This document shows, one piece after another, positions 36,701-46,530 of a stretch of 64,000 nucleotides of DNA. Below the pieces are notes generated by a model. It ran no database searches and was not told the DNA's origin. It worked only from the letters and a program-made list of their open reading frames with translations. Source of the DNA: Anaspis maculata (taxonomy: Eukaryota; Arthropoda; Insecta; Coleoptera; Scraptiidae); assembly GCA_949128115.1 (NCBI GenBank), contig OX421967.1:22894635-22958634 (forward strand). Direction: 5' to 3'. The position numbers and the translations under genes are program-made. Numbering within the stretch: position 1 is the stretch's first letter; every line of letters begins with the position of its first letter.

Positions 36701-39700
36701 TTTACCTGAGATGATTCGTATCACTCTTCACCACTATCTACTACTCCATCTCTGCGCTATCACTACAGAAATTTGCGTGCTCATATCACTATGTATCGGG
36801 GCAGCTACAAATCGATTAGTCAAAGAATTAACACCGGCATAATTTGCTTTTCCCTATACTAATTACGACTGAAATTACAAGTACGATAATTGTTCGTGCA
36901 TTGCCACAAGATCTTGGCTGTGTATTTTATTATTTGGACGCCCATGCGGCAGAGTTAAAAAAATCCAAACATAGCGAAACCAAACCAGAAGCCGATCAAT
37001 ATGTTAAATTTGAAATTCCAAATGATTACCGAAGTCTCAGGTGTCGGGATGGATAAACAAAACCTTTAAAAACCCGAAAAAGGTGAACGCCTCTCATGCT
37101 ATATTTAAACGCCGACAAAAAAAAAACACCACTTGACTAGAAGTCACACACAAAAAATGACGCAGAATTAACTACTGCTGGTTCAAATCTATTCGACCGA
37201 TCATATCGCCATCAATGGGACACGAACCCATCCACAATACTCAATAGAAGATTAGCTCAGCTACGCTCACACAAAATACGACGAACTTTACGAATAACAA
37301 CAACAATAATATCGTAGAAGTGTAGTAAAATATACGCAGCGCATGATAATTTTCATGGCCATTCCACCTCCTCCTCAATCGCTCAGTCAGTCGCCGTCGT
37401 CGTCGGTCGTCTGCTCAATTATCGCAATTATTCGATTTAATTTTTTTAAACTGACCCATTGGGACTGTACAGATCTATTTTTACAACAGCATTTAGAAAT
37501 CCAAGAGTACTCGTGCTAACGCTAATTTGCAAATTTAATTAGATAGTGATGCACGCTTCCGGAGGGAACTTTTCCCGTTGTTTGTGTCAAGAAACTTTTT
37601 TCGAAGCAAATCACAATAACGAAGGCATTATACTTATTCGAGCTGTGATTTATTGTCAACCGTTACGGGTGATAATGGTTATCGATCATTATTTCTACGG
37701 CCAGAAGGATTCCGATGTTTATGCCATTAGTCACTTGTTTGTTATCTTCCAATTGAGGAACGAACATTTTTCGCAGGACACGGCTGTGTGTCACCATCGC
37801 AGTTCTATTTTTCTGCCAACAGATCACGACACTCGGTATTTAAAATTAAAAGCCTGTCTTTGTTGTTTTATGTATTCGACCAATTAACGACAGATTGATT
37901 GTTATTATTTAATTATATTAATTGTTGAGACGATAAGAATAATTCTATTTTCGTCGTGTGTTTTCTTGTCAATAGCTTTTTAATACACAACTTGTTTGTT
38001 TTTCGGTGATTACCTAGCGAATATAAGACAAGCGTGATTGTCGTGCTTGTACCTTTCTGCCAAGTTTATACATTGTAGAATTTCATGATTCACCATGATG
38101 AGTGAACCAAATGAGGTATGAGATCAACTTGGATATGCCGAATTTTACTGCCAGGCACTCCTTCTCCGTTCAATAAGGCCGGCTAGTCGGCTACACGTTC
38201 CGTACACGACGATTAGGATGACTTTCAGAACACAGGATGACTTTGAGACAACTGACAGCTCAAACCTGTCAACATTTATTTGATGGGATTGACAGCACTC
38301 GGGAAAAGGCATGCTACTGGAGTTGACACCGTTGTTTGTTGACAGTTCAACGCTAATCTGTGGTCTATCGGAAGCTGCTGAACCTTTCCGCGAGTGTTTT
38401 TTTCTTAAAGCAGCGGGTCTATTTTGCACAGTGAGGGCGTCTAGGGCTCTTGTGCCTGTGAACAGTTGATAGCCTGGCCAACTTTCTTTAGCCTTTATCA
38501 CTTCACAAAAACACCAACTATACGTTGTTTCGAAATATTATGCCTCGAGCGACCGTGAAATTTCACGTTCGAGTTGGAAATAATGCTTTTGGCAAGCCTG
38601 ATCAATTTGAGAACATTTCAGATAATAATCTTATGATGAACTCGATTCGGTTCATTATTTTCATACTAAAATGTGAAATGTTGCGTCCGCCTAGATGCAC
38701 ACTATTTTGAAACAACGTATATTTGTGTTTTTGGCGACTGGATGCGGCTCGCGAGCTTGCCGGCAAGATTCAGATGGCTCTCGACATTGGCAGGTCGTAG
38801 AGAGCTTTCGTTTTCGACTATCAACACTGTCAACGATGTTAATGGTCAACCCCCAATGACATTCCCTCCAGACGGTCAATTCTGCGTCAGTACGGATGTC
38901 ATTTGCGGAAGTCAAAAAAATGACATCTTCTCAATTTGAGACATTAAGATAGAAGTCAATAAGTATGCGCTAGAAATACCTGATTCATGTTTTTCGGAGC
39001 GGATGTCTGCCGTGGCGGTGGCAGAGGACCGGAGGTTTGCAAGAGATTGGCAGGTTGGGGGAGGTGGTGAGCTGAGGAGGAGGAGGAGGACCCGGAAGCC
39101 GCAATGAGCTCCTGGGTGGCCTCCTCCCCCATTTCGCATGACTTGTTCGAAGTGGTCGAGGAGGTCCTCTTGTGGCTGGCCTGCTTCGACGTGTGTCTCG
39201 TCAGCGATTTCGTCCAGGCATGGAGGCTCTTCGTGCTGCCTTTGCTGTTCGTACTTGCCTCGCTTCCCTTACGTGGAATGGTCGGACTATTCGTGCTGCA
39301 AAGAATCGCCATTAAAAAATTACATTTCGATCCCCTTCTCGCAAAAATGCCGGCTTTCTTGACATTGACGGCCTTTTTCGTTACATCAAATTCAATACTA
39401 TACTCGCCCTTGACTTACATTTTTTTTTAAATATTTACGTTTAGAGTTTAGATCGACAACATAAAACAGCATTTCGCAATAAACTCGTGCCCAGGAACCA
39501 AACAAGAAATAAATATTGTAAAATATTATGTTTTAGATCGAATAAATCGTTATTTTTGCAGTGGCAGAGGAAAAAGCGAAAGGAGAGAAACGACACTCAA
39601 CATCGAATGATTAGTCGGAAGACATGTTAGTGGTCGTGAAAAAATATGTAAAAAAACAAATGCACCACTCCAATTTCAATTAAGCATCCGGCTTATCAAA

Positions 39701-40697
39701 TCTGACAAAAAATGGACTGCGCAAGAACCGATCACATTCTAATAAATGTTCGAAGAGTTTTCATAACGTGCTCGTCTTATCAAAATGACTGTTATTGTTG
39801 GGTTCCAATTAAAAAGAACGTGACTGACTCGGAATAGAAATTTATGTAACAAGTATGCCCTCCTTTGTCCTTTCCGCTCTCATTCTACGCTTTCTTGATT
39901 TGTTCTCATCCATACCTGATAAAGACAAACACCGAAGCTGGAGTTCAGTCGCAAGCAAGAAATTTTGGGCGTGTCACCAGCCCTGTCACAGTTCACAAAA
40001 ATTGGAATTCAATTCTAAACGGTTGACATACAAAAAAGTTCAGCCCGGCTATTGGCTTGGTGGGCACGACTTCAAAGTCGAGAATTCGGTGTTCGAATAC
40101 CAGCCGGGTCTGGTGGTTCTTCCCGGTACTTTGGCTTGTACCAGTAAAATATTTCTGCCGTGCGTCAAATAGCATGGGAGATTTTGTTTTTAGGTTTTCA
40201 CGAGGGTTTTCTCAAATGTAGCTCATAAAAACTTCCTAATATTTTGCAGTTGGCCATGGTGTTTGAAAATTTAAACTAGACAGGTGCCTGCAAGGGCGCT
40301 GATCAGATAGGAAAAGTGGCTCCTGATCCTTTTCTGGGGTGAATTACAGACAAAGGTCTACCTTTTGGTCAGCTACTGGCTACAGGGCAACTCATTCCAG
40401 AGGCACTTTTAGCTACAAGAGGTGGAAAAAAGTAGTTGCATCAGTCAAGAAAGCCTCAATGAACAACACGGGTATAAGTGATGAAGTGAAATGAGATCAT
40501 ACTTACTGTCCTTGTTCAAATTTCGGGCAGGACTGCCCCGTGGTTTTCGCTAGATCTGGATGGCAGGCCTGACAGCGACTCCTCCTGTTCGCTCTCAACG
40601 CCTTTGCACCCCCAGCACCTCTAGGCGACTGGCCAATCTCATGGTCATGTTTCACAACGATGACGAAACGTTTGCCGTCCTCAACTTCCAGTCTGAC
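27204..40697 (-). CDS. Unrecognised Ser/Gln/Lys-rich protein, four internal exons (partial)
   Basis: Four minus-strand exons fit in phase: 40697-40507, 39295-38980, 32379-32020 and 27570-27204. Borders are GT..AG with good donors (GTAAGT, GTATTT, GTTTGT, GTGAGT). Phases run 0, 2, 0, 0 into each exon and 1 out of the last, so all join without a stop for about 411 codons. The first exon encodes an ordered-looking segment (DGKRFVIVVKHDHEIG) plus a Cys-containing basic part. The second is Ser/Thr-rich with a poly-Ser run. The third has poly-Gln and a KPKAKPKPNGGKKKNGKK basic tract. The last ends with SLNRYTFTKISKDE and IPYDNIIENLAPFRKR, which look like conserved islands. I cannot name the family. 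The low-complexity linkers suggest a cytoplasmic or nuclear regulatory or scaffold protein (inference). Both ends lie outside the recognised exons. Confidence 0.7.
27571..29000. other. Intron sequence, no further gene seen
   Basis: Part of the large intron between the 32020-32379 and 27204-27570 exons. Apart from the (TG)n tract no repeat or RNA gene is clear. Confidence 0.45.
27707..27744. repeat. (TG)n microsatellite
   Basis: About 19 uninterrupted TG units in the intron just upstream of the 27204-27570 exon. Confidence 0.95.
29001..30538. mobile_element. Inverted-repeat element (~80-bp TIRs) hosting a second element
   Basis: Ends TAAGGTGGCCGGAATATTGG and CCAATATTCCAGCCACCTTA are inverted, with matching extending through CAGTTCCAGTAACCTTATT. 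A hairpin around GAGCTCAAATTTT lies at 29110-29207. A short block built on ACGAAATTCGTGTTCGT-like sequence is repeated directly near 29258 and 29375. TA at both termini fits TA insertion. Confidence 0.8.
29571..30277. mobile_element. TACAGGTGTCCCG-ended element nested inside
   Basis: TACAGGTGTCCCGAAAATAC at the left is mirrored by GTATTTTCGGGACACCCTGTA at the right end, with CACCGACAACGTTCTA continuing the match. Internal arms share GGTGGGACCCTGAAGATGGT-like sequence. It sits inside the 29001-30538 element. Confidence 0.85.
30816..31446. mobile_element. Palindromic element flanked by TTAA
   Basis: Arms of about 270 bp: GAGTCCTCTGTACGCT at the left, AGCGTACAGAGGACTC at the right, with GGGCCTTTATTTGACTTGAA and AACCGATCACAGCCGAAGAT mirrored further in. 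TTAA at 30812-30815 and 31447-31450 fits the target duplication of piggyBac- or Kolobok-type elements. No coding. Confidence 0.8.
33060..34810 (+). repeat. Interspersed repeat family, copy 2
   Basis: Matches copy 1 (7640-8470) over the TGCCGTAACGTTGACTGGAT-to-GTTGGAAACA region (33285-33500) and over GGATACCGCCGGGAAAGTTT (about 34760). It also shares the TTTTGAGGTCCCCCAAGACG block with 12690-12730 in inverse orientation. Copy 2 is longer, with extra AT-rich sequence between. Confidence 0.7.
33201..33272. repeat. Imperfect (GT)n microsatellite
   Basis: About 70 bp of GT units broken by TATG and GGTG. It forms the junction of the interspersed repeat copy. Confidence 0.95.
34984..36273. mobile_element. 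Inverted-repeat element with ~80-bp ends
   Basis: Left TTGGCGAAAATC ... CATGGTGGCCCAAGAGGCCT and TTGACAAATAGGTA are mirrored at 36194-36273. The body contains no coding frame that I can support. Confidence 0.75.
36576..38979. other. Intron sequence, one weak exon candidate
   Basis: No repeat pair stands out. A minus frame near 38250-38460 (product includes KKHSRKGSAASDRPQISVE) has the same Ser-rich style as the flanking exons, but no splice borders that keep the reading frame. I treat it as unproven. A 113-codon plus frame at 37546-37887 has no support. Confidence 0.3.
40044..40108 (+). other. tRNA-like 65-nt sequence
   Basis: CCCGGCT (40044-40050) pairs perfectly with AGCCGGG (40102-40108), like an acceptor stem. 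TTGGCTTGGTGGG resembles an A box and GTGTTCGAATACC a B box. The anticodon arm does not fold with a normal 7-nt loop, so this is more likely a tRNA pseudogene or SINE head than a functional tRNA. Confidence 0.45.
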
Positions 40698-41035
40698 CTA
40701 CAAGCCTCACCGGTCTTCTTCGAATAACTGCTGCGGCAGTGAGTTCGCTCCAAGTCCATTAATTAAAAAATATCCTTTGTTTTCTTTTCCAGCTGCACAT
40801 AAAATGTTTGGTCAGTATCCAAAAGAAGGGCAGACCTTATTTCTCACACAACATTTTCCCATCGTTCAACGATCACCACCAAGATGACTGGCGTTTCTTT
40901 TGCAATTTACCAGTTTTTCTCTTGATTTTTCTGTAAGAATTGGAAATGCCGTACGCTATTGTATTCTTGTGTTCACACGAACAAAAAAAAAAAGAAGTAA
41001 ATTGCACAAGAAATAGGCCCAACGGTTCCGTGGTA

Positions 41036-41177
41036 GAATTTACTAGGTGATAACAAAACTCATTTTCGGAAAGAATAAAGGTACAAAAGGTAATGACAAA
41101 TTGAATTGACATTTCATCTTACCATTTGTACCTTTATTCTTCCCGAAAATGAGTTTTGTTATCACCTAGTAAATTCA
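41036..41177. mobile_element. Hairpin MITE
   Basis: Arms of about 55 bp (GAATTTACTAGGTGATAACA ... AATAAAGGTACAAA) mirrored at 41119-41177 with only a few mismatches, loop about 30 nt. Confidence 0.85.
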
Positions 41178-41899
41178 ATTAATTTCGGCGTTTTAACGTC
41201 AACAAAAATCCAGGCGGGTCCTTGCCTTGCAGCTGCAGAAGAGCGGTTCATTCTGGCTTGGATTCTAAAACCTGGATCATTCAGTAAGTGTTTTTTCTTT
41301 TTTCTCCTTTTGATTCAAATGGTTCCGTAGTAACCCAGGCAGTTCAAAGAATTTTTTTGAAGCCCTCTTATTCCCATCAGGTCACTGATTAACAACATTG
41401 AAATTCCCAAGAACCACACATTTTTATCAATCCCTTGAAAAAACCTAGCAAAAAAAAAACGAGAAAAAACCCTACATAAAACCAACTGCAAAACGGCTCA
41501 TTTTGTTGAAAATTGAAAGTTAGATAACGTTAGATTCGGTCTCGGGTTCGTTTGACCCTCGGTTTGACCAGAAGTAAATTTCGAGGTTAATTTAAATATC
41601 CGTATTTCCTTGACCAAGTTCATCTCCACTAACCCTCGCACTAGACGTCCTTTTCTTTTCAAAACATGTTCTACTTCCGCTGCTTGCCTTTTATTAAATT
41701 TTTTACATCTTTTGAAAACGCCATCACCTGCCAGATTCCAGATTCCAATAATTGCATGTTGCAATTGCTTCTCCTCATATCATGCCGTTCATTACTTCAT
41801 TTGTGCAATACATTTGGACGATTTTTGAAGATACATGAAAAAAAAAATAGCAGGAGATATAATTCTGGATGAAGGCAAATTTAGCGTATCTGCGATGCA

Positions 41900-42551
41900 A
41901 GGTGTTTGCAAAGTTGAGATAGAAAATTGAACCGCAGGTAGAGAAATGCTTCAAGAGTATCAGAAAAATGTTGAAGAAATTTAGGGTTTTCATTTTTGAA
42001 AATATGGAGGGTCAAAAGGTGGTCCTTCGATCCCCTCTATTTTCGTTATTTGGAAAGATTTTAACTCGAATTTCAGTGAACTCTTTTCAAAAGACGATGT
42101 TTTTGAGCCTTTGAATGTGTTTTATAATTTTACTTGCTATACAGGGTGAATCGTAAATCCTGAAAACCCAGTTTTCTTCAAAAATGCATGCAGAAAATTT
42201 CATATGGAAACTATTTGTATTATTTGTTGCTCTACATAAGTTTTATAACCTCTAGAACTTTTCACGGGCATATCAATAACATACTCACCTTGTACACTGG
42301 ATAAAATTACAAAAGATAATCAAAAATTCAAAAATTTGCTTTCAAGTTTTAGGTCTGGAGAAAGAAGTTCAATAAAATCTTTCAAAATAACGCTCGAAAT
42401 AACGAGACTAGAATGGGTCGAAGGACCACCTTTTAACCCTCCATATTTCCAAAAATAAGAATCAAACTTTTTCAACATTTTTCCGGCACTTTTGGTTTTG
42501 GAGCATTTTTCTAACTGCTGTTCAATTTTCTACCCCAAGTTTGCAAACACC
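41900..42551. mobile_element. Inverted-repeat element with nested small element
   Basis: Arms of about 140 bp share AGGTGTTTGCAAA, TAGAAAATTGAAC and AAAGGTGGTCCTTCGA. The loop (42139-42297) looks like a separate 159-bp insertion starting TACAGGGTGAATCG and ending ACTCACCTTGTA. Confidence 0.75.
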
Positions 42552-43891
42552 TAAAACTTCACTAAAACAATACTGAACTTCTTCCCCAAAAATTGAAAAA
42601 AAAATGCGATTTTTTTTTTGGGAAAAAAGTAAGTGCATTGCGCTCGGCATTGTGACTACTGCAATTCGTATGCCTCAATTCCCCTCAAGCCACTTCATCA
42701 AAATCTAACCGGAGATACCTCGGATTTGATCCGGCCCAATAGCAATGGCAGATGCTTCGTTACGATTACGACCAAACCCACGCAATCGTACACGATTGCA
42801 TTCTCTAACCAATCAAAAAACACAATAGCCGAGATTATCTTTCAATGTAACTTTTCCACCATCAGACCGCCTGAGATTATAAGTTCAACTGACCAGACCT
42901 CAGTCACAGACAGATGTATTTTACCAACAAAACTACCCATACAAGACAGCATTCCCAAAATACACTAGACTATAATCTAGCAGATTTATAATTATGCAAC
43001 TGTTCCATTATCAAAGTGCCACGTCCTTTGATCAACTTCAGCTAGAGGTTGCGGCCATCATTTACATTAGGATCGCGTTACAGAGTGAAAATGGAGGATG
43101 TGTCGAGGAGTTCAAGTTGCGAATTCAACTTTTATAAAAAAACATTACAGATTTTTCCTGACACATACTATTTTTGGACGGCCCACACCAATACTCCGAA
43201 ACAGTTTATTATTTTGTTTTTAGCCAGTTTTATATGTGTTTACCCTAGAGTTTACTTGTTCCTATCTTAATTCTATGACTTACCATACTGTTGGCTCGAA
43301 TTTAGCAGAAGCGTATGAGTTCAAAAGAAGCCGTCCTTTGAAAAATTCTGTACTCCCTGGCCCCGAAGGTGACTATTACCTGTCCCTGTCAGGGTCTAGG
43401 ACCCCCAGGTTGGGTCGAAATGGGTCATGTTCCGTTGGTACAGCAAAATACGAGAAAATATTTATCAATACAGGGTAGCTTCATAGTAGACATGTCACGT
43501 TGGGATCATCGTTTGTTTTAAATTAAATATGTCACGTCACAAGTACCGCAGTAACCATATCAGCTTTCTTTACGTTATTTTCAAGTGGCGAGTCAAGTGG
43601 CTATTTCAATCGAACAAGTCATGAATTCTCTGGGCAATTCTGGAATAAATTTCTCAAAAAAACGTAAACTTTTCAAAAAAAAAGTCAACGATAAAAATCA
43701 AAAACCGTTTTGAAATATTGATGTGGGCGTTCCAAAAATAGTATGTGATACCTTGTAGCCAAAGGTATGGCTATCAGGTGACACTGAACGTTTGTTCGAT
43801 TTTCGAAATATCAATTTTTGAATTTGAAGCAAATTTTTGAATATCGCTATTTTTCGTTGAGTAGTTGAGCAATATAGGTCTGTTTCTTTGT

Positions 43892-43986
43892 CCTGCTTTA
43901 ACTTACTTGCCAAGACGTTGCCTAGCAACGACCAATCAGACAGCTCTATTTTCTGCTCTAAGCACTCCAGAGTAAGTTAGAGCAGG
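43892..43986. mobile_element. Small MITE with CAATCAGA core
   Basis: CCTGCTTTAACTTACT is mirrored by AGTAAGTTAGAGCAGG. The core TTGCCTAGCAACGACCAATC resembles segments at 47815-47850 and 56895-56925, suggesting one family. Confidence 0.6.
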
Positions 43987-45429
43987 AAAAAGAGTATTCG
44001 TGGACTTAGTAGGCGGTGTTGACAAATTTTGCCTGTTCTGTAAGTTGGTATTGTGCTATTGAATCTAATGAAAAATTATTGAAAAAAAAACCGCTCGAAG
44101 AATCTAACACAATGCTGAAATGAAGCAAATCAGAGAAAGTACCTAGGCTTAGGTAATGGTAAAGCCATTTCTGTGACTTTCAAATCATTCAAATTGTAAG
44201 ACTGACAGGTGCATATTTTGGCATTATTATTTTTATTATTAGAAGATGTTTTTCACTCTGTTTTTCACCATCTCAGCCTCGATATTGGCCTAATAAGGTA
44301 ATTAAATACATCATTATGTATTTCACCTACCACTATGATTTTTACGAGGATTATTGCTACCATGTGATACCACACAAAATCTGGAATAGGGAGTTGGCTT
44401 TGCAAACAAAATATGCATCCATTGGATTTGCAGAATTGCCAAATTTTTCGACGACAAAGCCACCCCTGATCGCGATTTTTTTTATTTTCTAGATCACATG
44501 ATATGATTATGTCTAAGCCCAGGAAGTTGGTTTCCAAATCAATTTTTAGCAAAACTGAATTGGCTTGAGTGACTGAATATTTTGTAATAGAAGCCAACCC
44601 GAGTGAATGTTGATCATCCAAAATCCAATTGACCGAGTCCAGAAGCTATGGCGCATTCGAGGGCGCATTGGCTCAAGAACCATAAATCAAAGAAAGATAG
44701 TTGACAGTGAGGAGATGGGTGATCAATGATCATTCCTGTATATTTGGGTCAAGCTGGGTGTAGTAAGGTGTGATAATCTGTGATAATCTGTAATTAATTG
44801 TAATATTGTGTAATACTGGGAAACTTCATCCCCAAGTGACTATCCCCCCCTACTATCCCCTTATGGTTAAGACATATTGTGGAAAAATTTGAGTCTCAGG
44901 TACCCCAGTGAATGATAAACCGAACATTCCCTGACAGTATGATTTCAATAATAACAAAGTTCTTGCAGCTTCCAGGAATTTTAAAAGGAATGATGTTGAG
45001 CTCAGCAATACCTGAGCGACATTTCAAGCCGATTGTCAAATTATTAATTTTTGTAGGTCAAAACCATCCTTCTGGGCCCCCTGGGCAGTATTCTATGCCC
45101 TGGGCTCCATGGCACTGGGCTAGGCATTAGTGATCAATGTTGGCGAAAGTCATCGCCCCTGAAACAAAATACTTCCAGAAAGAAAGGATTTCATGTTGAC
45201 CAACTGATGTCTGCTTGGCAACAAGGCAGCTGTCACTGCTGATGTCTCTAATGGGTCTATTTGTTTCAGGACTTTTAGTGGTGATGTCTTTCATCAGTAA
45301 TGGGAAATTGTGTGAACTAATAAGGTCTTACATCTGGAAGGCCTTCTTCCAATTTACCAAAGATTTTAGAGTTGCCTCGGGTGTTGTTCTTCCTTGAGTT
45401 TTTCGTTTTTCGTTGAGTGTCGTGGGTAG

Positions 45430-45990
45430 AGTGTGTGTCACGGAAGCAACTGATGCAAAAACCAAACCTGGAACAATACGTGTACGGCGGTGGTGAAAAT
45501 CGGCCCGGAAACCTCGACCGGTGTGTGCCCCTCGGAGAAAAATGCGCGCGCGCGCCACTGTGCCATATGTCAGTGATCAATTTTTTTGCGACCGTGAAAT
45601 CCGAGCCTGCCGCCTGCGGCAATCAATCGATTATCGACCCGCGGGCCCCGTCTGCGGGTTTCCGCCGTACCATGCGGGGAAAACCCCCGGAAAATCGCCG
45701 ATCCTGCGAGTATTTCGCCAGGATCCGCACTCGAAACGCACACGCGTAATCCAATGGAATTTTCGCAGTTGGCACCGACCGATCGGCGTGAGCGGCACAG
45801 CGACGGGTGCGGCGTCTCTCGGGGGGCACACCGGCGCGCGTTCGGAGCCCCTGCGGGGCGGAAAACTCACGTTTTTTAATGAAAATCGACAACACCCTTA
45901 ATAACGAAAAACACTTGCGTAGTCCGCCGCTGGTGGCGCTCGTTTGACGTTTCTCCAGAGCTGCCACCGCTGCGCGCGAGAATCCCCCAC
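45430..45990. promoter_or_regulatory. CpG-rich stretch, possible bidirectional promoter
   Basis: Strikingly GC- and CpG-rich compared with the AT-rich surroundings, including GCGCGCGCGC near 45544-45554. It ends about 130 bp before the start codon of the plus-strand small membrane-protein gene and faces the upstream side of the minus-strand gene whose exons begin at 40697. A shared promoter/5' UTR region is the simplest reading; no TATA box is obvious. Confidence 0.45.
45468..45566 (-). CDS. Candidate first coding exon of the 27-41 kb gene
   Basis: Inside the CpG-rich stretch an ATG at 45566 opens a 33-codon minus frame (MAQWRARAFFSEGHTPVEVS...) ending CAG before GTTTGG. It leaves at phase 0, the phase required by the exon starting at 40697. 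Phase and position agree, but the donor is weak and no homology is known, so this is a guess worth testing. Confidence 0.25.
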
Positions 45991-46106
45991 GTCACCATGG
46001 AAATAGAAAATCACCAGATTCGATTAGATAACCTCTAAATTTGACGTCTGTCTGAGTGTCTGAGTAAACACACGGAAATTTTTCTAAATCCTTTCGCCTT
46101 GCCAAA

Positions 46107-46187
46107 ATGAAACGCAGTTCGCGCGATGTTTTGCGAAAATTGCACAACGACGAGCCCCAGCCCGCCCCCAGCAAAGCAACATCATGA
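46107..46187 (+). other. 26-codon upstream ORF overlapping the SMIM29-like start
   Basis: ATG at 46107 has a strong context (CCAAAATG). Its frame (MKRSSRDVLRKLHNDE...) stops at 46187 and overlaps the main start at 46126 in another frame. It could limit translation of the downstream protein, or the true transcript may start downstream of it. Confidence 0.4.
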
Positions 46188-46469
46188 TTACAAATTCATC
46201 ATAATACCTTTGGTAGTTATTTTTGTTATTATGCTCCTATCAGCCCTTGTAAGTGCGCCTTTGTCATGTACTCCTATTTGTTCTAAACCGTGACGTTTAA
46301 GGTTTACCTGATGGCCAGGCGAAAACGCCGGATGGATGTTCTACGGCGAAACCTGATGCCGATGTATGAATTCGACTCCAACGAGCAAGAATGGGAATCG
46401 TTGGTCAACTACAACAGGTCATACACATATTTGAACTACGGCACTGATTACAACGACACCAGCATATAG
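46126..46469 (+). CDS. SMIM29-like single-pass small membrane protein
   Basis: Exons 46126-46248 and 46302-46469 join across a 53-nt intron (GTAAGTGCG ... TTTAAG) to give 96 residues. Residues 1-22 are a short polar, Pro-rich N terminus. Residues 23-44 are a hydrophobic membrane segment (KFIIIPLVVIFVIMLLSAL then VYL). A basic stop-transfer patch MARRKRRMDVLRRNLMPMYE and an acidic tail EFDSNEQEWES follow, with a Tyr/Asn-rich end. The order membrane helix, basic RxxxLRxxLxPMYxxD motif, acidic tail matches vertebrate SMIM29 (C6orf1), a small membrane protein of unknown function. The intron splits the membrane helix, so no single frame shows the gene. It lies just downstream of a CpG-rich stretch and converges on GEN1, with only 61 bp between the stop codons. 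Confidence 0.7.
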
Positions 46470-46530
46470 TATTGCCAGCAAAGGACTGATTATTTTTAAT
46501 ACAGAACGTTAATTTATTATTAAAAGTTAT

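Noticed and set aside
38250..38460. Extra exon of the 27-41 kb gene
   Set aside because: Ser-rich style fits, but no acceptor or donor keeps the phase required by the neighbouring exons.
42633..42968. 111-codon plus frame with several Cys and N-glycosylation-like sites
   Set aside because: Composition is plausible for an exon, but there is no splice context linking it to anything and no recognised fold.
45623..45967. 114-codon minus frame in the CpG-rich stretch
   Set aside because: Arg/Ala/Pro-rich translation expected from CpG-rich DNA; overlaps other frames on both strands.
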